NCBI GenBank assembly: GCA_964450405.1
Contig: CAYVCQ010000009.1
Span: 62,001-126,000 of the forward strand
Length of the DNA: 64,000 nucleotides
Origin: WRGT01 sp964450405
Lineage (GTDB): Bacteria > Spirochaetota > UBA4802 > UBA5550
Direction: 5' to 3'
Under the pieces are notes generated by a model. The model worked only from the letters and a program-made list of their open reading frames with translations, had not been told where the DNA came from and ran no database searches. Positions within the stretch are counted from its first letter, which is position 1. Each line of letters starts with the position of its first letter. A program made the translations under genes and the position numbers. This document shows positions 1-10,077 of this stretch, piece after piece.

Positions 1-3000
1 ACCCGGCTCATGCATTGACGGCATTAAAAAATAATCACATGAAAGAAGAGGTATACTTACATCCTGATATCCGAAAGAGACGTTGCATCTGTCGGGGAAA
101 TACTGGCTCATAAGATATAGTCCATGAGCAATAGTCTCACCTCTTGTGTCACCTGCCGATGCGCTTCCACCTGCTATTATCTGATAATTAAGATTCTTAA
201 AAATACCTTCTGATGATTCAAGTAGAAGCTGGAATCCTTTCTGTTCGGAAATTCGGTGAATCATCACCGCCAGTATAATATCCGGATCTATTTTCAGATT
301 CCGGTCAATCTGAAGAAGGAGTTTGTTTCTCATTCTTTTGACGATATTTTTTCTCCGCGAATCGGGCATTGACTCAATAAAGCTGTTACCCTTTATAATT
401 TCAGGATATCGATTTTCGATTTTTGTTTTCAATTCAGCATCGTAGGCGAGCTTCTGAATAAGTACCGGATACATGTTTTCAACAAAATTTGATTTTTTCA
501 TATTCTCTTCAGTCTTCTGTCTGAAGTCGGATCCGATACCGTTACTTATTCCCCCGACATTAAATAGAATACGTTCAAGACCGTCAGATGCTATCTCAAC
601 CTGTTTTGCATATGATGGACTCACTGTTATATTTTTTCTTGCGAATCTTATTGCAGCAGCCATACAGTTTAATCTGTCTCCATGTACGGGGTCGCTGAAA
701 TCTCCTGCCCGCCATGATGGGAGATTGAAGAGATTAAAGAGGTCGAAATCTTTTTCAAATCTATGATACGAGTCAAAATACTGCCATCCTCCATTATGGA
801 TTATATGGATAAATGTGCAGTTTCTGAAAACCGGGTTGCTGTCGTAATAGTGATCGCATCGTATAATTCCGTTAAAGAGACCCGGAAACGCATCGTTTGT
901 AAAAGTGTATTTTACGTCAATCCCGAAGGTGAGTATAACCTCGGCACTTGACCTTGCGAAGGCGATTCTTCTTCTAAGTTTTTCTTCAGATGTGATACCC
1001 CAGTAGAGTCCGTTGAAAAATTCACCATGATCCAGAAGATAATATTTTATTCCATCAACTTCAGCGTAGTGGACCCCCACTTCATAATCCGCATCCATAA
1101 TTTTAAACCGTACGTTTTTACCTGTATACACCGCGCCGTATTTTTCCAGCGCCTCATCCATCTTTCTTTTTTCCTTAGGATTTCCATTACGGTAGAGCGG
1201 TGTGATTACATAAACATCCTCGCCGTTTTTAGCCATCTCTCTGGGGAGTTCATACACAACGTTGGCTAGACCTCCGCTTTTTGAAAAGGGTTCAGCCTCG
1301 GCTGACATGAAAACGATTGAACCTTTCTTGTAATGCCAGTATAATCTTTCAGCGAGTTTAGAGAAGAAATTTTTCTCCTGCGACATTTTACTGATATAAT
1401 CCTTGATCTGATCAATTGTGAGCACATTATTCTTGTGCAGATGAAAAATGCTTCTTTTCAGTCCGAGTTCAAGAGTTTCAATTCCGATGTCAGATTTGAG
1501 AAGTTTTTTTGTTATAAATCCGGAGCATGCTTTATAGGTTTGGCAATTTGCCGAGAGTTCATTGAATGCAAAATTAAAAAAGAGTTTATCTGTCCTTTCA
1601 AATTCGCATAATCTCTTAAATGAATCGATGAAAAATTCTTCATAATGTTTTTTGAGAGTAGTCTTTTCCAGTTTAAGAATTTTGATACGGTCAGTATATG
1701 CAACAGGTGCATTGATGCGGGAAGCCTTAAGCTCTTTACCTGTGTAGTATCTGAAATTACCTGTAATTGTTGAGTAAAGAGGATCGGAGAGTATAAACGC
1801 ATCGTCATCATTTATTTTAAGTCTGGGATTGTCAAATTGAAGTGATACGTTCTGATTGGTTTCGCTGAAATTAAAAATTCCAATCCAGTACACTTTATCG
1901 GTATATTTAATAGCTGCAGCGGCTTCATTGTTGTTCGCCCAGATCAGATGACCTTTACCTTTTTGAGTACGGTGGAACTGATATACATCTTTGTAGAATG
2001 AATCAAGACTCCGGTGTGATGCATACTCAAACTGATTCCAGTTAACATATATATTATCAAGAAATACCTTCCATCCTTCACCCTCGGCGCTCCCTTCATA
2101 ATCCATGATGATATTGCTGAGGAACGATGTGATTGCAACAGCGGCACGTAATCCTCTGTGCCCGAAAGTGTTCAGTGCCCGTCGCTCGTCATGGTTGCCT
2201 AGAATTCCAAGCAGTTCGGTACCCTCGGGAAGTACTGAAGGGTAATAGTTGTCATATAGATGATAAATTTCGCGGACGTCACTTGTACCATGCATAATAT
2301 TTTCGCATATCTTAAAGAGCGACGCATTGTAAGGAACAAGTCCGGTTCGTGTCAGATATTTTTCGTGTCCCCAGAAACACTCCGCAATATTGATAAAGAA
2401 AGATTTATTTTTTCTTTTAATTCTTTTCTCAATATTAAGCATCAGGAAGTAGTGCAGCGGAACGGCAATTCTCTCACGGCACTCACAGTCATAGAAACCC
2501 GTTGTCATAAAGTGTCCGTATTCACGGTCATTTACAATTATTGTTCCGTTGAGCATGTCTATGTCTGATCTTTTCTGATGAAAGGAAAATGTGTAGTTGT
2601 TCTTCTTCATCATGATGGGAATTGCATGGGCCGAGTCAAATCTTATACCGTCTATATCGAACTCATCGATCAATGTTGAAATTGAATCGGATAGCCATTC
2701 CCATATTTCGAAGAGTCTGTAGTTTAAAAGTTTTCCGTCATCCCAAGTTCCGTATCTTCCGTCAGTAGATGATCTTTCAACTAGGTTTCCGCCGCCATCA
2801 TAAGTCATGACTGAATATTCACGCGGGAGTTCGGTGTTCTTTCTGTTTAGATGAGGAATAATATCTACAATAATCCGTATATCGAGTGAGTGAGCTTTAG
2901 CAATGAGTTTTTTCAGAGCTTCATCACCTCCGATTGACGGTTCAATGACTTTCAGGCTCATTGGTGAAAATGGCGATGGAGATGTTGCTTCAGGAGCCCA

Positions 3001-4647
3001 GTCCTCTCTGTTTGAGCCACGCTGCTGAGTGCCCAGAAGATAAATTGAACTTAAAAAATACCGCGACTTCAGATCTTCCAGATGTTCTGTTATATCATAA
3101 AGATTGCCAAGGCGGATGACCTCTCCATTTTCATTGTACACCAGTCCGGGATGACCGTCATTATCTCTCCAGTATACTTTTGTGTGGCCGTGGATATCAA
3201 CGAAGACCTCGAGTATAATTTCTCCCTGAAGGTTGGGCAGAACATTTACTCTTCCCGATGTACCCTGTTCGGTAATCCAGTTCATTTCTCTGTCTCCGCG
3301 CAGTATAACGCAGAAGTCATAATGTCCATATGAAGAAAATTTATAAAGGGCGGAGAAGATCCCCGGTTCACTTTCAGTAAGAGGAATCTCTTCTGCAATT
3401 ATATTTTCTTCAGTCTGGTAATCTTTGGAAATGTCATTTTTGTAAACTCTGAGGAAGTAGCCTTTACCTGCTTCGGCTTCGGCAAGACTGAATGTAAAAT
3501 TGTATTCATCATTTACCGAGAGGTTTATGAATCTCGTCGCAAGGGGCGCATCAAATTCCTTGGGCGCCAATACTCTGTCGAGAATAAGATTCGCCTTGTT
3601 TCTGATTTCATGTATATCATGACCCGATGCCGAGACCAGGAGTTTTATTATTTCACGGAGTGATACTGTGTCATGACCTTTTTTGTATTCTCTGGCGTAG
3701 TTTTCCAGATCTTTCATCCCTTCGATGTTTGTATCATAATCAAAGTTGAGTTCGTCATTCTTAACTCTGCAGTTTAGTTTGCTTATAAGTTCGTTTTTTG
3801 TCTGTTCACTGAATTTCTCAACTGCTGCAATGGGGAGTTCTTCTTTATATCTGTCTTCAGTCTTTGTGGAGTAATCAATTACAGCGTCTACAAATGTGTT
3901 AAGAAGCTCAAATGAAGCGGGAGGATATACCGTGGAGTGTGAAAAACCTATCTCTATAGCTCTCTCCTCCACCTCGAGTAGAAATTTGAATGCTTCAAAA
4001 AATTTAGGATCCTGCCGGTTGTTCCATTGATTAAGAGTCTCAAACATTTTCAATCCAAGATATATTGATGGAACCTCTGCCCATGCCGGTCCCTGACCTA
4101 CGTGGGCAATTACTGTTGTCGATTTTGAAATATGGTGAATTGTAGCTTTCCCGGGTAGTTCCTGTACCAGAATAATTCTTCTTGTGCCTATAAGTTTGTT
4201 GCCGCTTCCCGCTGCTCCTCTATGAAATAGTGCCAGGGCATTTATTATTCTTCCGAATAATCTGGTATCTCCTGTCATCTTTTCCCGGAATGAGCCACTG
4301 AGATCGGTATAACTGTCCAGCATAACATTGGCCATTTCAAAGAATCTCTCTCTGAATAGTTCCACGGGATCATCTGCTTTGATTCTTTCAATAATATATG
4401 AATCGGGGTAAAACTCGAAACATCTTCCTTCAGCATATGCTCTGGATATGGACTCCTTAACAACTTTGTCTGTTATCAGATGTTCATCTGATATTTTGAA
4501 TCTGCTTAGACTGGTTAGTGTACTGTTTTCCAATGTTTTATCCTGTGAAAAATTTGTCAGGTCTTCGTCAATGTCAGAAAGAAACAGAAATTTAATGCAT
4601 CTTGAGTACTTGAACACCCGGCACCGCAGTCGGGGAGAAAAATGCAT
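1..4647 (-). CDS. alpha-amylase (GH13) / glycogen synthase (GT5) fusion, C-terminus outside window
   Basis: Open for 1549 codons from ATG 4647 to the window edge. The ATG is the first in frame after an upstream TAA and follows an AGGTGG-type ribosome site. Residues 1 to about 480 match nothing I recognise. A GH13 barrel follows: DIIPHLNR (about 595), GIRFDSAHAI with the nucleophile Asp (about 666), IAECFWG with the acid/base Glu (about 755) and LGNHDERR (about 820). From about 1110 a GT5 domain begins with AEAEPFSKSGGLANVV, carrying the KxGGL ADP-glucose motif. The last visible residues, PSMHEPG, resemble the conserved PSxxEPxG site. GH13 enzymes cut or rearrange alpha-glucans and GT5 enzymes extend them, so one cytosolic polypeptide probably handles glycogen synthesis and trimming. 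No signal peptide is seen. Domain calls are firm; the balance of the two activities is inference. Confidence 0.9.
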   Translation of the reverse strand, partial: MHFSPRLRCRVFKYSRCIKFLFLSDIDEDLTNFSQDKTLENSTLTSLSRFKISDEHLITDKVVKESISRAYAEGRCFEFYPDSYIIERIKADDPVELFRERFFEMANVMLDSYTDLSGSFREKMTGDTRLFGRIINALALFHRGAAGSGNKLIGTRRIILVQELPGKATIHHISKSTTVIAHVGQGPAWAEVPSIYLGLKMFETLNQWNNRQDPKFFEAFKFLLEVEERAIEIGFSHSTVYPPASFELLNTFVDAVIDYSTKTEDRYKEELPIAAVEKFSEQTKNELISKLNCRVKNDELNFDYDTNIEGMKDLENYAREYKKGHDTVSLREIIKLLVSASGHDIHEIRNKANLILDRVLAPKEFDAPLATRFINLSVNDEYNFTFSLAEAEAGKGYFLRVYKNDISKDYQTEENIIAEEIPLTESEPGIFSALYKFSSYGHYDFCVILRGDREMNWITEQGTSGRVNVLPNLQGEIILEVFVDIHGHTKVYWRDNDGHPGLVYNENGEVIRLGNLYDITEHLEDLKSRYFLSSIYLLGTQQRGSNREDWAPEATSPSPFSPMSLKVIEPSIGGDEALKKLIAKAHSLDIRIIVDIIPHLNRKNTELPREYSVMTYDGGGNLVERSSTDGRYGTWDDGKLLNYRLFEIWEWLSDSISTLIDEFDIDGIRFDSAHAIPIMMKKNNYTFSFHQKRSDIDMLNGTIIVNDREYGHFMTTGFYDCECRERIAVPLHYFLMLNIEKRIKRKNKSFFINIAECFWGHEKYLTRTGLVPYNASLFKICENIMHGTSDVREIYHLYDNYYPSVLPEGTELLGILGNHDERRALNTFGHRGLRAAVAITSFLSNIIMDYEGSAEGEGWKVFLDNIYVNWNQFEYASHRSLDSFYKDVYQFHRTQKGKGHLIWANNNEAAAAIKYTDKVYWIGIFNFSETNQNVSLQFDNPRLKINDDDAFILSDPLYSTITGNFRYYTGKELKASRINAPVAYTDRIKILKLEKTTLKKHYEEFFIDSFKRLCEFERTDKLFFNFAFNELSANCQTYKACSGFITKKLLKSDIGIETLELGLKRSIFHLHKNNVLTIDQIKDYISKMSQEKNFFSKLAERLYWHYKKGSIVFMSAEAEPFSKSGGLANVVYELPREMAKNGEDVYVITPLYRNGNPKEKRKMDEALEKYGAVYTGKNVRFKIMDADYEVGVHYAEVDGIKYYLLDHGEFFNGLYWGITSEEKLRRRIAFARSSAEVILTFGIDVKYTFTNDAFPGLFNGIIRCDHYYDSNPVFRNCTFIHIIHNGGWQYFDSYHRFEKDFDLFNLFNLPSWRAGDFSDPVHGDRLNCMAAAIRFARKNITVSPSYAKQVEIASDGLERILFNVGGISNGIGSDFRQKTEENMKKSNFVENMYPVLIQKLAYDAELKTKIENRYPEIIKGNSFIESMPDSRRKNIVKRMRNKLLLQIDRNLKIDPDIILAVMIHRISEQKGFQLLLESSEGIFKNLNYQIIAGGSASAGDTRGETIAHGLYLMSQYFPDRCNVSFGYQDVSIPLLSCDYFLMPSMHEPG

Positions 4648-5013
4648 ATCAAGCCACCTGCATGGAGCGGGAGCCTGTATTTATATAGTAATAAATTCCA
4701 TATGAAAATCAAGTATAATCATAATGTGTATAAATAATTTATAATGTATCGGTTTATAAAATTTAATTCCGGTGCGCCTCCGGTGTGAAGTAAACCATGA
4801 TCAGAGGTGGTTTTGAATAGTTAGCTTATCATCCGGCTTCCAAAAAATAAGTAACTTGACAGAATTATATTTATGGGTATTTTAAATGGTTCATGAGCCT
4901 TGCCGCTGATTGTTTAAATTTTCATCTTCTGTACAAGATATTGCAGCGGTTTTGATAATTCACATAGTACAGATTATTTTTTTTAATAAAATTTATAAAT
5001 AACGGTATTTCAG
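4648..5013. other. divergent intergenic region
   Basis: AT-rich space between two divergent genes. The only signal noted is the possible promoter at 4856-4883 for the rightward SpoIIE operon. No RNA gene or convincing ORF was seen. Confidence 0.5.
4856..4883 (+). promoter_or_regulatory. possible sigma70-type promoter of the SpoIIE operon
   Basis: TTGACA at 4856-4861 is a perfect -35 box. TATTTT at 4878-4883, 16 bases further, is a weak -10. It would leave a leader of about 120 bases before the ATG at 5014. Reading by eye only. Confidence 0.35.
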
Positions 5014-6528
5014 ATGAAACTTGGATTAAAAAGTGTAAGCGGGAAGATCTTTTATCTATATATGTCTCTTGCTCTAATTAATATAGCTTTTTTTTCAATT
5101 ATCATTTTTGAAAATCAGATAGAACTTATTGTCGATAATACTATTTATCAATACAAGGAGCTTGCAGGAGGAGTTGCTGAAGCCCTGCAGTTCTCAGCAT
5201 ATGATGTTAACACAAAAGATTTTTCCGGCAGTGACGGCAGATTGAATAATGCAGTATCAATTATCCAAAAAAGTTTAGATAATTTTATAATAATATCTGA
5301 AGACGGGAAGGTGCTATTTCAAAAAGGTGTTAACGAAGCAGTGTCAGAAAGAGATATTGCTAATTGCGCCAGGGCGATTACAGCAAGAGATTTCTCTGGA
5401 AGCCTTTACTTTTCAAGCGTGGAAAAAACCAGATCGGATATAACATTTTATATGCCGCTTAAGACAGGCAGCGTGTCTGACTCGGTGCTTATTTTCAGAC
5501 GAAGTCTTAATGCAATGAATGATCAGATGAAAGCATTCTACAGGCAGATAATTTTTGTGATCTTTTGTCTGGCATTGTTTCATATTGCAGTTGCTTTTTT
5601 ATTTTTTAGAATTTTTGTGAAACCTCTTTCAAAACTTCATAGTCAAAGTGCTGCTCTTTCATCCGGAGATTATTCTGCCCGGGTAGAGCTGGCGAGCAGG
5701 GATGAAATTGGAGAACTCTCTCAATCATTCAATTCCATGGCAGGTTCGATACAGGATAAGGTCCGGACTCTTGAGGACTATAACAAAAAGATGGACTTTG
5801 AACTTGAGCTTGCAGGAGATGTTCAGAAACTCATTTATCCCGATTTTAAAGATAACGGCAGATTCAGCCTGTCTCTTTTCAGTCAGCCATGCGGTAGTGT
5901 TAACGGTGATTATTATGATATTTTTGATCTTGGCGACAATCGTTTTGCATTTCTCATCGCAGATGTTTCCGGGCATGGTATTTCCGCTGCATTATTAACC
6001 ATGACGCTAAAGGAGAAGTTTAATCTTTATGCGCCTTCGATTGCTGATCCTGCGCAGATTTTTAGAATTCTTAACCGTGAAATTTTTGATATGCTTACTT
6101 CAGACAAGCTGGTTTCTCATTATTTTACCGGTGTTTATTTAATTATTGAAGAAAACTATTCTGTATCTTTCTGCAGTGCGGGACATCCTCTGCCGGTTTA
6201 TATCTCGAGGAAAAATCAGAATCATAGTCTTCTTGTTTCCGGCGGTGGTGTTGTCGGTTTAATTAGGGAGATGAGTGATACTTTTATAACAGAAAAAATT
6301 CAGATGGAACCGGGAGATAAACTGATTCTTTTAACAGATGGAATAATTGAGGCTGTGAATTCCGGGAGTGAACAGTTCGGTTTGAATAGAATGTTTCAGG
6401 CAATAAATGAGGGGATTGATCTTCCTGTTAAGAATAATGTTGAACTTATTGTCAGGAGACTGAAAGATTTTACAGATATAAATAAGCTTAAAGATGATGC
6501 AACAATTATTGGAATAGAGATTAAATGA
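5014..6528 (+). CDS. membrane sensor with HAMP and SpoIIE (PP2C-type) phosphatase domain
   Basis: 504 residues. A transmembrane segment at about 11-32 and a second at about 179-201 enclose an extracytoplasmic sensor domain of about 145 residues. A HAMP linker (about 199-252) and a short coiled stretch lead into a SpoIIE/PP2C phosphatase domain (about 265-503). Metal-binding motifs NGDYYD (297-302) and IADVSGHG (315-322) and the terminal KDDATIIGIEI are intact, so it should be active. Such proteins dephosphorylate Ser/Thr on anti-sigma-factor antagonists in response to an external signal; no partner switch genes are nearby. Its stop overlaps the next start by four bases (ATGA), indicating translational coupling with the TPR protein. 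Confidence 0.9.
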   Translation: MKLGLKSVSGKIFYLYMSLALINIAFFSIIIFENQIELIVDNTIYQYKELAGGVAEALQFSAYDVNTKDFSGSDGRLNNAVSIIQKSLDNFIIISEDGKVLFQKGVNEAVSERDIANCARAITARDFSGSLYFSSVEKTRSDITFYMPLKTGSVSDSVLIFRRSLNAMNDQMKAFYRQIIFVIFCLALFHIAVAFLFFRIFVKPLSKLHSQSAALSSGDYSARVELASRDEIGELSQSFNSMAGSIQDKVRTLEDYNKKMDFELELAGDVQKLIYPDFKDNGRFSLSLFSQPCGSVNGDYYDIFDLGDNRFAFLIADVSGHGISAALLTMTLKEKFNLYAPSIADPAQIFRILNREIFDMLTSDKLVSHYFTGVYLIIEENYSVSFCSAGHPLPVYISRKNQNHSLLVSGGGVVGLIREMSDTFITEKIQMEPGDKLILLTDGIIEAVNSGSEQFGLNRMFQAINEGIDLPVKNNVELIVRRLKDFTDINKLKDDATIIGIEIK

Positions 6529-7829
6529 AGCTGTTAAAGTATAGATATTCTGGAGAGGTAATATTAGGAATATCTGTTATTGCTGCAATTATGTTTATGG
6601 TTGTAATCAATAACGAAAATATTAAATTCAGGTTAGCGGAGATACGGTTTTTACTTTCCGGTTCAGAAACAGTTTCCGGAACAGTGGATCATGCAGGATT
6701 GATTGTACAGTATAGACTCAGAATGGATTTGTACAGAAAAAAAATTGATTTATTCAACGCCGAGATAATCGAGTTAAGAGCTGACTCTCTTTTCGCATCA
6801 GATTTCGCAGAAGAGGAAAGTTTGAGAGAAATATCATCTCCGGTTTCTTTTGCAGTAAATATCATGAAGTCAATGCTGGGGAAGAAATCCTTGATGGCGG
6901 GAGCTGTTAAACGAAACGGGCTTGTTCTTGAAAGTGCATATTATTTTGAAAGAAACTCTCTCTATAACAAGGCCCTCGAAAAATATAATGAGGCAGTAAA
7001 AGCCGGCAGTTTAAATGAGTCAGAGAAAGCAGGAATTATGCTTCATCAGGGATTCTGCATGTCTATGGCAGGGAATATTGATGGGGCAAAAAATAAATAC
7101 TCAGACGTAATAAAAAATTATCCCGATGAAGTAATATCTGTGACAGCATCAGTATTGCTTGGATACCTTGAAGATTTTATCAGAGAGACTGAGCTTGTAA
7201 AGGTGATGCCCGATACTCCTGAAAAAGGGGAGAGGCTTTTTTATCTGACGGCTTTCAGAGATTCCCTTTCAATTATAGATTCAATAGAAAAAAAAGGAAA
7301 ACATAAAACACCGGATAGTTTAAATTTTTTTAAGGCACGCTGTCTGGAGTCTACGGGTAATCCTTCAGATGCACTTGTACTTTACCAGGATATTATATTG
7401 AAAAATCCGCGTTCACAATTTGCTAAATCTGCAAACAGGCGTATATTTATGATAAGTACAAAAACCGGAGTTGATTCAGAATCACATAAACTTGCTTTGA
7501 AAAATAACAGTATCATAAAAGATGAGAGTTTCAATCGTCTGGTTAAAGAGAGTTCTTTACTTAAGAGGAAATCAGCATTAAAATCTCTCTGGCCGGCTGA
7601 TGAAGCTCCTCCGGATGTTGAGGCGCTGATTAAAAAAATAGAAGAGTCAGATGCAGCCTTATCTGCAAGTATACGCTATGCAGGACGTAAAGTAAGAATA
7701 ATCACATCTGACGGCAATATAATCAAAGGTCTTGTAACTGATGAAAATAAAAAGAGCATAACAGTGAATACGATTGTAGGTGATGCTGTTATAAAAAAGA
7801 AAGATATATTAAGGAGTGATTTTGAATGA
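6525..7829 (+). CDS. membrane-anchored TPR protein with C-terminal Sm-like domain
   Basis: 434 residues. One N-terminal membrane anchor (about 11-30, IGISVIAAIMFMVVINN region) is followed by helical tetratricopeptide-like repeats. Examples are YFERNSLYNKALEKYNEAVK, a second around GFCMSMAGNIDGAKNKYSDV, and a third around CLESTGNPSDALVLYQDI. The last 50 residues (GRKVRIITSDGNIIKGLV onward) form a short beta domain resembling the N-terminus of the downstream protein. It overlaps both neighbours by an ATGA junction, so the three genes form a tight operon. TPR domains mediate protein contacts, so it may link the upstream phosphatase to the downstream exported protein; that role is inference. Confidence 0.75.
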   Translation: MKLLKYRYSGEVILGISVIAAIMFMVVINNENIKFRLAEIRFLLSGSETVSGTVDHAGLIVQYRLRMDLYRKKIDLFNAEIIELRADSLFASDFAEEESLREISSPVSFAVNIMKSMLGKKSLMAGAVKRNGLVLESAYYFERNSLYNKALEKYNEAVKAGSLNESEKAGIMLHQGFCMSMAGNIDGAKNKYSDVIKNYPDEVISVTASVLLGYLEDFIRETELVKVMPDTPEKGERLFYLTAFRDSLSIIDSIEKKGKHKTPDSLNFFKARCLESTGNPSDALVLYQDIILKNPRSQFAKSANRRIFMISTKTGVDSESHKLALKNNSIIKDESFNRLVKESSLLKRKSALKSLWPADEAPPDVEALIKKIEESDAALSASIRYAGRKVRIITSDGNIIKGLVTDENKKSITVNTIVGDAVIKKKDILRSDFE

Positions 7830-8653
7830 AGATGAATAATCTGTTCATCGCTTTTGCCGCAGTTTTGATTTTTGTTTCAGTACTGAAGGCTGATACAATT
7901 CTTCTATCTGACGGAACATATCTTGTGGGGAAAGTTATCCGGTGGGATGAGAATCATATTATTATAAAAAACTCACACGGAGTTTTCGCAATAAAGAAAA
8001 ATCAGCTGGTTAAACTTTATATTACCGGGAGCCAGTTTGAAGATATAAAACTTCATAAAACACTCGGTAATGTAATGAAAGATGAAGATATTATTAGCAA
8101 TTATCTTGCCGGCGTAGAGGGATTGCCGCCGGGAGGGATCGATAAAAATGAATTAGAATCCGGCATTAAAAATGATAATCTCAGCAAAAAGTTACGGCTG
8201 TTATTCAGTTACTACCATGTTATGGGCCCTTTAGCCGATGTAGTTCCATCTGCGTGGGGAGGCTCTCTCGGTTATTCACAGCCGTTTTCTGATAGTGCGG
8301 CATTCTGGGTGCCGAAATTTTATATTGAACCGGAGTATATTCTTTTTAAAGGCGATAAATCAACGGTGAATGATTTATCACTTTATATCGGCCCAAGATG
8401 GGATTTGAAAATTTCCGGCGGAAGATGGGGGAATATTTTTTTACATGCTCTTCCCGGTGTTACATATCTTAAAATAAAAGATGAAGATTATAATGGTACA
8501 AGCTCGACTATCTCAGCAAAGGTCTCATCGGGGTATGAGTATCCATTCGGTAATTTTATGGGAGTTTTAAATCTATCGTATCTTTATGTTTATGATAAAC
8601 GGATACTTCTGCATGGAGCCGGATTATCAATAGGAGCAGTTTATAAATTCTGA
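7826..8653 (+). CDS. exported protein: Sm-like N-domain plus probable beta-barrel
   Basis: 275 residues, not recognised as a named family. The N-terminus is a signal peptide (MNNLFIAFAAVLIFVSVLKA). A small beta domain follows (about 23-65, LSDGTYLVGKVIRWDENHII), similar in pattern to the C-terminus of the preceding TPR protein. The second half is rich in alternating aromatic and polar residues (YIEPEYILFKG, LHALPGVTYLKIK, LSYLYVYDKR) and ends in GAVYKF with a terminal Phe, typical of outer-membrane beta barrels. Third gene of the SpoIIE-TPR operon. Its last 13 bases overlap the convergent gene at 8641. Location in the outer membrane is inference. Confidence 0.65.
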   Translation: MKMNNLFIAFAAVLIFVSVLKADTILLSDGTYLVGKVIRWDENHIIIKNSHGVFAIKKNQLVKLYITGSQFEDIKLHKTLGNVMKDEDIISNYLAGVEGLPPGGIDKNELESGIKNDNLSKKLRLLFSYYHVMGPLADVVPSAWGGSLGYSQPFSDSAAFWVPKFYIEPEYILFKGDKSTVNDLSLYIGPRWDLKISGGRWGNIFLHALPGVTYLKIKDEDYNGTSSTISAKVSSGYEYPFGNFMGVLNLSYLYVYDKRILLHGAGLSIGAVYKF

Positions 8654-10077
8654 ATTTTTTTGTTGCTGTAAACCCACAATTTTCTCTCTCCGGATGAAGT
8701 ATATGCGCTGAAGTAAAGTTTACCTTTGTAGACAGTTAATCCTTCAGGTTCAGATCCTGCAGAGCCGCTTAAAATGTCAGCAGCCATATATGCTTTATTT
8801 CCGTCATAGCACCAGAGTTCTTTTCCTCTTCCATTATTTCCGTTGGCCTGAAAATAAAGTTTCCCGTTATAGACAGTAAGATATTTGGGCTCGGATGAAG
8901 CTGCCCCGAGTGCTATATCATATTTTACCTTAGGAACTGTTTCTCCGTCATATGATGAGAGTTCAATTCCTTTAGTTGAATCAATGAGGGCGCTGAATAA
9001 AATCTCACCTTTGTACTCAATCATAAATGCCGGGTCAAATACTCCGGGCATTACAGTTTTCATTGTTGAACCTATTCCGTCAAACATCCATATCTCTTTT
9101 CCGTCGTAAGTTGTATTGGCCTGAAAGTAGAGATTCCCTTTGTACACAGTCATGTAGGACGGATTTGATCCTGCTGTTCCATCGACAATTTCACTTGCAA
9201 TCGCAAAAGTTTTTTTTCCGTCATAAACGATCAGTTCAACTCCATGATTCACAATATTGGCGCTGAAGTAGAGAGATCCTTTGTATTCAGTAAGAAATGA
9301 AGGATTAGAGTTGTTTGGTACACCGTAAACGTCATTACCTGCGGCTATGTTGTATTCCATGGAAGCAGTTTTACCGTCGTAGCTCCAGAGTTCATCACCG
9401 GCGTTGTTGTTTCCTCTAGCCTTGAAATAAAGCTTGTTTTTGAATTGATATAAGTGTGCAGGGCGGGAGTTGGTGGTGTCATTAATGTCAACTACCTGAA
9501 CAGGTTCACTCTCTCCGTCATAACTCCAGAGCTCCACACCGTTGCCGGTGCCGGTTTCCGGGTAGCCGCCGTTAAAATAAAGTTTGTCTTTGAAGACAGC
9601 CATATATGTTTTTGAATTTGAATTTTCTCCGGCATAGCATGTTTGTGAAACAAGTTTTACTGCTACATCTTCTATGTCAATTGCTGCCGGTTCAGAAATC
9701 TGATTATTGTTATTTACTGAATATGCAATAAATTGTGTTGCTCCCGGGGGAACAGCACTGTTTTCAGGGAATGTATATTCAGGGAGATTTTCACCTTTCA
9801 CTAGTTCACAGATAAGATCAAGTTTTTCACCGGAACTGTTTCCCCAGTAGATTTTGTAGAGTTTAATATCATCGGAATGTTCGGGTTCAACAACACTTAA
9901 TACTCCGGATATCTGGTCTTCATCCCTGTCAGCATCTGCTGAAAAGCTGATTGATGGAGTCTGCGGTGTATCTATCTGCCGGGGCTCATCTGCAAGTCTG
10001 CCAAGGCCATCGAAGCATGAAATTGAAAGAAAGAGTAAAGACAGTATCGGCAATATCCGTATTCGGGATACTGACAT
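8641..10077 (-). CDS. lipoprotein with seven-repeat beta-propeller (ELWSYDG repeats)
   Basis: 478 residues from the ATG at 10077. An in-frame TTG at 10113 would add 12 residues but would put a polar stretch before the signal peptide. The signal peptide MSVSRIRILPILSLLFLSIS ends at a lipobox Cys (LSIS-C). Residues about 40-130 look like an immunoglobulin/FnIII-type domain. Then come seven repeats of the pattern Y-K-G-x-L-Y-F-x-A followed by G-x-E-L-W-x-Y-D-G, spaced about 45-50 residues, the number expected for a seven-bladed propeller. Surface or periplasmic lipoprotein of unknown binding target. It converges on, and slightly overlaps, the gene ending at 8653. Confidence 0.8.
   Translation of the reverse strand: MSVSRIRILPILSLLFLSISCFDGLGRLADEPRQIDTPQTPSISFSADADRDEDQISGVLSVVEPEHSDDIKLYKIYWGNSSGEKLDLICELVKGENLPEYTFPENSAVPPGATQFIAYSVNNNNQISEPAAIDIEDVAVKLVSQTCYAGENSNSKTYMAVFKDKLYFNGGYPETGTGNGVELWSYDGESEPVQVVDINDTTNSRPAHLYQFKNKLYFKARGNNNAGDELWSYDGKTASMEYNIAAGNDVYGVPNNSNPSFLTEYKGSLYFSANIVNHGVELIVYDGKKTFAIASEIVDGTAGSNPSYMTVYKGNLYFQANTTYDGKEIWMFDGIGSTMKTVMPGVFDPAFMIEYKGEILFSALIDSTKGIELSSYDGETVPKVKYDIALGAASSEPKYLTVYNGKLYFQANGNNGRGKELWCYDGNKAYMAADILSGSAGSEPEGLTVYKGKLYFSAYTSSGERKLWVYSNKKIQNL

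Noticed and set aside
1..4647. Several short plus-strand frames (for example 473-766, 2260-2568, 4448-4705)
   Set aside because: They lie opposite a continuous 1549-codon minus-strand gene with clear GH13 and GT5 motifs and have no ribosome sites or recognisable motifs of their own.
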